DNA of 35,713 nucleotides, from positions 1-35,713 of the forward strand of contig JAGTJM010000128.1 in NCBI GenBank assembly GCA_020747015.1, in the 5' to 3' direction. The notes beneath the pieces were generated by a model. That model was not told the DNA's origin. It ran no database searches and saw only the letters and a list, made by a program, of their open reading frames with translations. Shown here piece after piece: positions 33,781-35,713 of this stretch (positions are counted from its first letter, which is position 1; each line of letters starts with the position of its first letter). Made by a program: the position numbers and the translations under genes. This DNA comes from Pyrenochaeta sp. MPI-SDFR-AT-0127 (lineage: Eukaryota > Ascomycota > Dothideomycetes > Pleosporales > Cucurbitariaceae).

Positions 33781-33784
33781 TTAT

Positions 33785-34275
33785 ATTTAGATAAAGTATA
33801 AAGTATAAACTAGAAAATAAAATATAAAAAGTAAAATTTAGAAAGTACGAAGTAGAAGGTTTAAAAGTAAAATATAGAGTGTAAAATATAGAAAGTAAAA
33901 TAAAGAAAGTAAAAATTAAAATATAGGAGGTAGAATATAGGGAGTAAGAAGTAGAAAGTAGAATAGTAAAAGTAAGAAAAAGAAAGTAGGATAGGATAGG
34001 ATAAGAGAGAGTAGTATTAGGCCTATACCTATGCTAATAAGGTAAATACTAAAGAAAATATAAACTAGTAGAGTATAAGATATTAAAAGGTAGAGAGTAG
34101 AAAATAAGTTTAAAGTTAAAAGTAGAAATTAAAAAAAGTAATAAATAAAATACTTAAAAAAAATAAAAAGTATAAAGAAAAAATAGAAAGTAAAAAGTAA
34201 AAAGTAAAAAGTAAATAGTAAAAGTAAAAAGTAATAAGTAAAATTTAGAAAGGAAGAAGTAGAAAGTAAAAGTAA
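33785..34275 (+). repeat. A/G-rich low-complexity array (AGTAAAA-type units)
   Basis: About 490 bases consist mostly of variants of a 7-9-base unit such as AGTAAAA, AGTATAA and AGAAAGTA (for example GTAAAAAGTAAAAAGTAAAA near 34,190). The plus strand is almost free of C. It behaves as a degenerate minisatellite. Confidence 0.8.
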
Positions 34276-35480
34276 AATCTATACTTATAACTTTGCTCAG
34301 CTTCCTCTACTCAAGTTATCTATCTAAACATTAATAGTTAGTACGCTTACCTCTTCCCTTAGTTTTACTAAATAGGCTAGGACACTGCTAGGCTGTTTCT
34401 ACCCTAGAGCACTAGAATATAGTGCTCTATAGCCTTTCAAGCGTAAAGCCAAAGGCTAGCGCACTTATTATATCTCCCCTACCCTGCAAATATAGCTCTT
34501 AATGCGCCCAGCTATAGCTATCTACTAGAGTATAGTGTAAGTCGTGGTAGATACTCTTATCTATTCTACGAATGCGCCCTTAGATATAATAAACTGGCCT
34601 TTATAGCTTAAGAGCATGGGTTTAATAGCTTCTAATAGACACGCTCGTATATATTAGACATAATACTAGTAGACTCCCTCTAACCCTATATATTAGAACC
34701 TTTATATTTAGAAGTATGTCTAATAAAACCTAGGCTTATTATTCCCGTCTGCTCTAGATTAAAGTAGGACCGTATACGCGAGAGGGCTTAGTCCCTATTA
34801 TATATACCCGCTTAGATAAATAGTATATGCCTAGCTAAAGAATCCTAGTAAGATAAAATTGATATAGATAGGTTTTACCTTCTCGGCCTACGTTAGGTCG
34901 CTTAGTAACGTACTATACCCTAATTTGGTGCTATATAGCTATTATGTTAGCTAGCGGATCCTTAGTATATACGTGTATCTTCGTATTAGATATAGAGGGA
35001 ACGCTTTTAAGAGATAAAAGCAGCGATGAAATATCTAGTAGCGGCTCGTTATAATGCTTATTACTATTTCTATTTATACTGGGGTTGGAATTTATATCTA
35101 GGGTAGGTAGTTAGTGTTAAGAGTTGGATAGGGGCGCAGGGACGAAGTTTATAATAACGAATACAATCTAGGCGACTAATATACTTGTTATAGTAGGAAT
35201 CAATGGACCCAAGTAGTCGATGGTAGAATGGAAACCTAGACTAATGTTAAGCTATGTTCTGTTAGAGCGTCGACGCAGCGACTAGCCGAACGCGGTATAC
35301 CGACATCTTCTTCGTCAGTCTCCTCTACTAATAGGCTTGAGAAGTGTCTGCAGAGGTATTTCTAAGGTAGCTGGAGCACTCTTTATTCGCGAATAGGGAC
35401 TAAGCGTTATAATCGCACCTCTAAAAGCGGCCAACTGGGGAAAAGTAGTGTAGGATCGTTATAGTAAGAGAATTAAGACA
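34276..35480. other. RIP-altered sequence with a small hairpin, no gene
   Basis: All frames are closed by TAG/TAA and no family is legible. A 9-bp inverted repeat (AGAGCACTA and TAGTGCTCT, 5-base loop) lies at 34,406-34,428. From about 35,170 CpA dinucleotides become more frequent again, so mutation is lighter towards the window edge. Confidence 0.4.
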
Positions 35481-35690
35481 TATCCTATGTAACTACTAAG
35501 TGCGAGAAGTGTAAGTAGGCAATCTTACCTATCCCTCGAACAGCTAGGGATGAGGACAGACCTTCCTAAATTTGTGGCAATTGCAGACGAGGCCATATTC
35601 GCTAAAAGATAGCCTATCTACTCGCTTCTAAGCTCTAGTAGGGCTTTTGGAAAGTCTGGCTCCTTACATAGCGCGCAAACTCCTGATATA
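35481..35690 (+). pseudogene. Cys-rich (zinc-binding-like) coding fragment
   Basis: The plus strand reads CEKCK, then AILPIPRTARDEDRPS, ICGNCRRGHIR and KIAYLLASKL, with TAG/TAA between. Two CxxC pairs about 30 residues apart could form a zinc-ribbon or a zinc-knuckle-like site of the kind seen in many mobile-element proteins. The fragment runs into further stops before the window edge. Identity unknown. Confidence 0.4.
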
Positions 35691-35713
35691 GTAATGCCTA
35701 AGGAGTAGAATAG

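Larger units (their letters stand above)
7670..35713. other. RIP-affected block
   Basis: From about 7.7 kb to the right edge CpA and TpG become scarce, TpA (TAG, CTA, TATA) becomes dominant and CpG is kept. Recognisable proteins are broken mainly by TAG/TAA at expected Gln or Trp codons, and Cys or His often reads as Tyr. This is the pattern of repeat-induced point mutation in ascomycetes. Damage is mild at 7.7-10 kb, weak at 10.74-11.54 kb, severe at 11.6-17 kb, moderate at 17.5-24.3 kb and severe again after that. The limits are estimates by eye. Confidence 0.85.

Noticed and set aside
7670..35713. Stop-codon reassignment (TAG read as Gln/Trp) to explain long interrupted frames
   Set aside because: The intact NLR gene has no internal TAG, and the same region shows Cys/His-to-Tyr and Asp-to-Asn changes and loss of CpA, which RIP explains and a different code does not.

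Overview
The window comes from a filamentous ascomycete (Pezizomycotina). Three things point there: short spliceosomal introns with GTATGC/GTAAGC donors and a perfect TACTAAC branch site, fungal-specific families (a hydrolase/NB-ARC/TPR NLR-like protein, a FunK1 kinase, OrsD-RecQ proteins), and about 28 kb carrying the mark of repeat-induced point mutation (RIP). In that stretch CpA/TpG is largely replaced by TpA while CpG survives, and old reading frames are broken mainly by TAG/TAA codons where CAG, CAA or TGG would be expected.

Layout. 1-825: upstream sequence without a supported gene. 826-4468 (+): the only intact gene, a three-exon NLR/STAND-type protein of 1176 residues (alpha/beta-hydrolase-like domain, NB-ARC ATPase, TPR repeats). 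4830-5220 (-): frameshifted C-terminal remnant of a proline-racemase-family enzyme. 6216-9870 (+): a FunK1-type fungal protein kinase pseudogene, split by a Tc1/mariner element (6700-8385) with 29-bp perfect terminal inverted repeats and a TA target duplication. The left parts of kinase and transposon are free of RIP; damage rises to the right and is heavy from about 11.5 kb.

12,854-24,352 holds two head-to-tail copies of one two-gene unit. In each, a minus-strand gene of unknown function diverges from a plus-strand gene with an OrsD-like zinc-finger region and a conserved central domain. Copy B (17,522-24,352) continues into a RecQ-type helicase and a Cys-rich tail. Copy A (12,854-17,045) stops before the helicase and is more mutated. 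OrsD-RecQ genes of this kind are known as telomere-linked or subtelomeric repeats in several fungi, so a subtelomeric or dispensable region is plausible; no telomere repeat is visible.

24,353-35,713 is further RIP-altered repeat sequence: an 18-20-bp tandem array based on CCCCTAACCTATA, a 53-bp tandem array with the palindrome CCCCTAGGGG, a possible 2.8-kb element bounded by inverted copies of that palindrome module, a roughly 4-kb unidentified mobile-element-like coding remnant, two purine-rich low-complexity tracts, and a Cys-rich fragment at the right edge. Apart from the NLR nothing here looks able to make a full-length protein. No tRNA, rRNA or CRISPR was seen.
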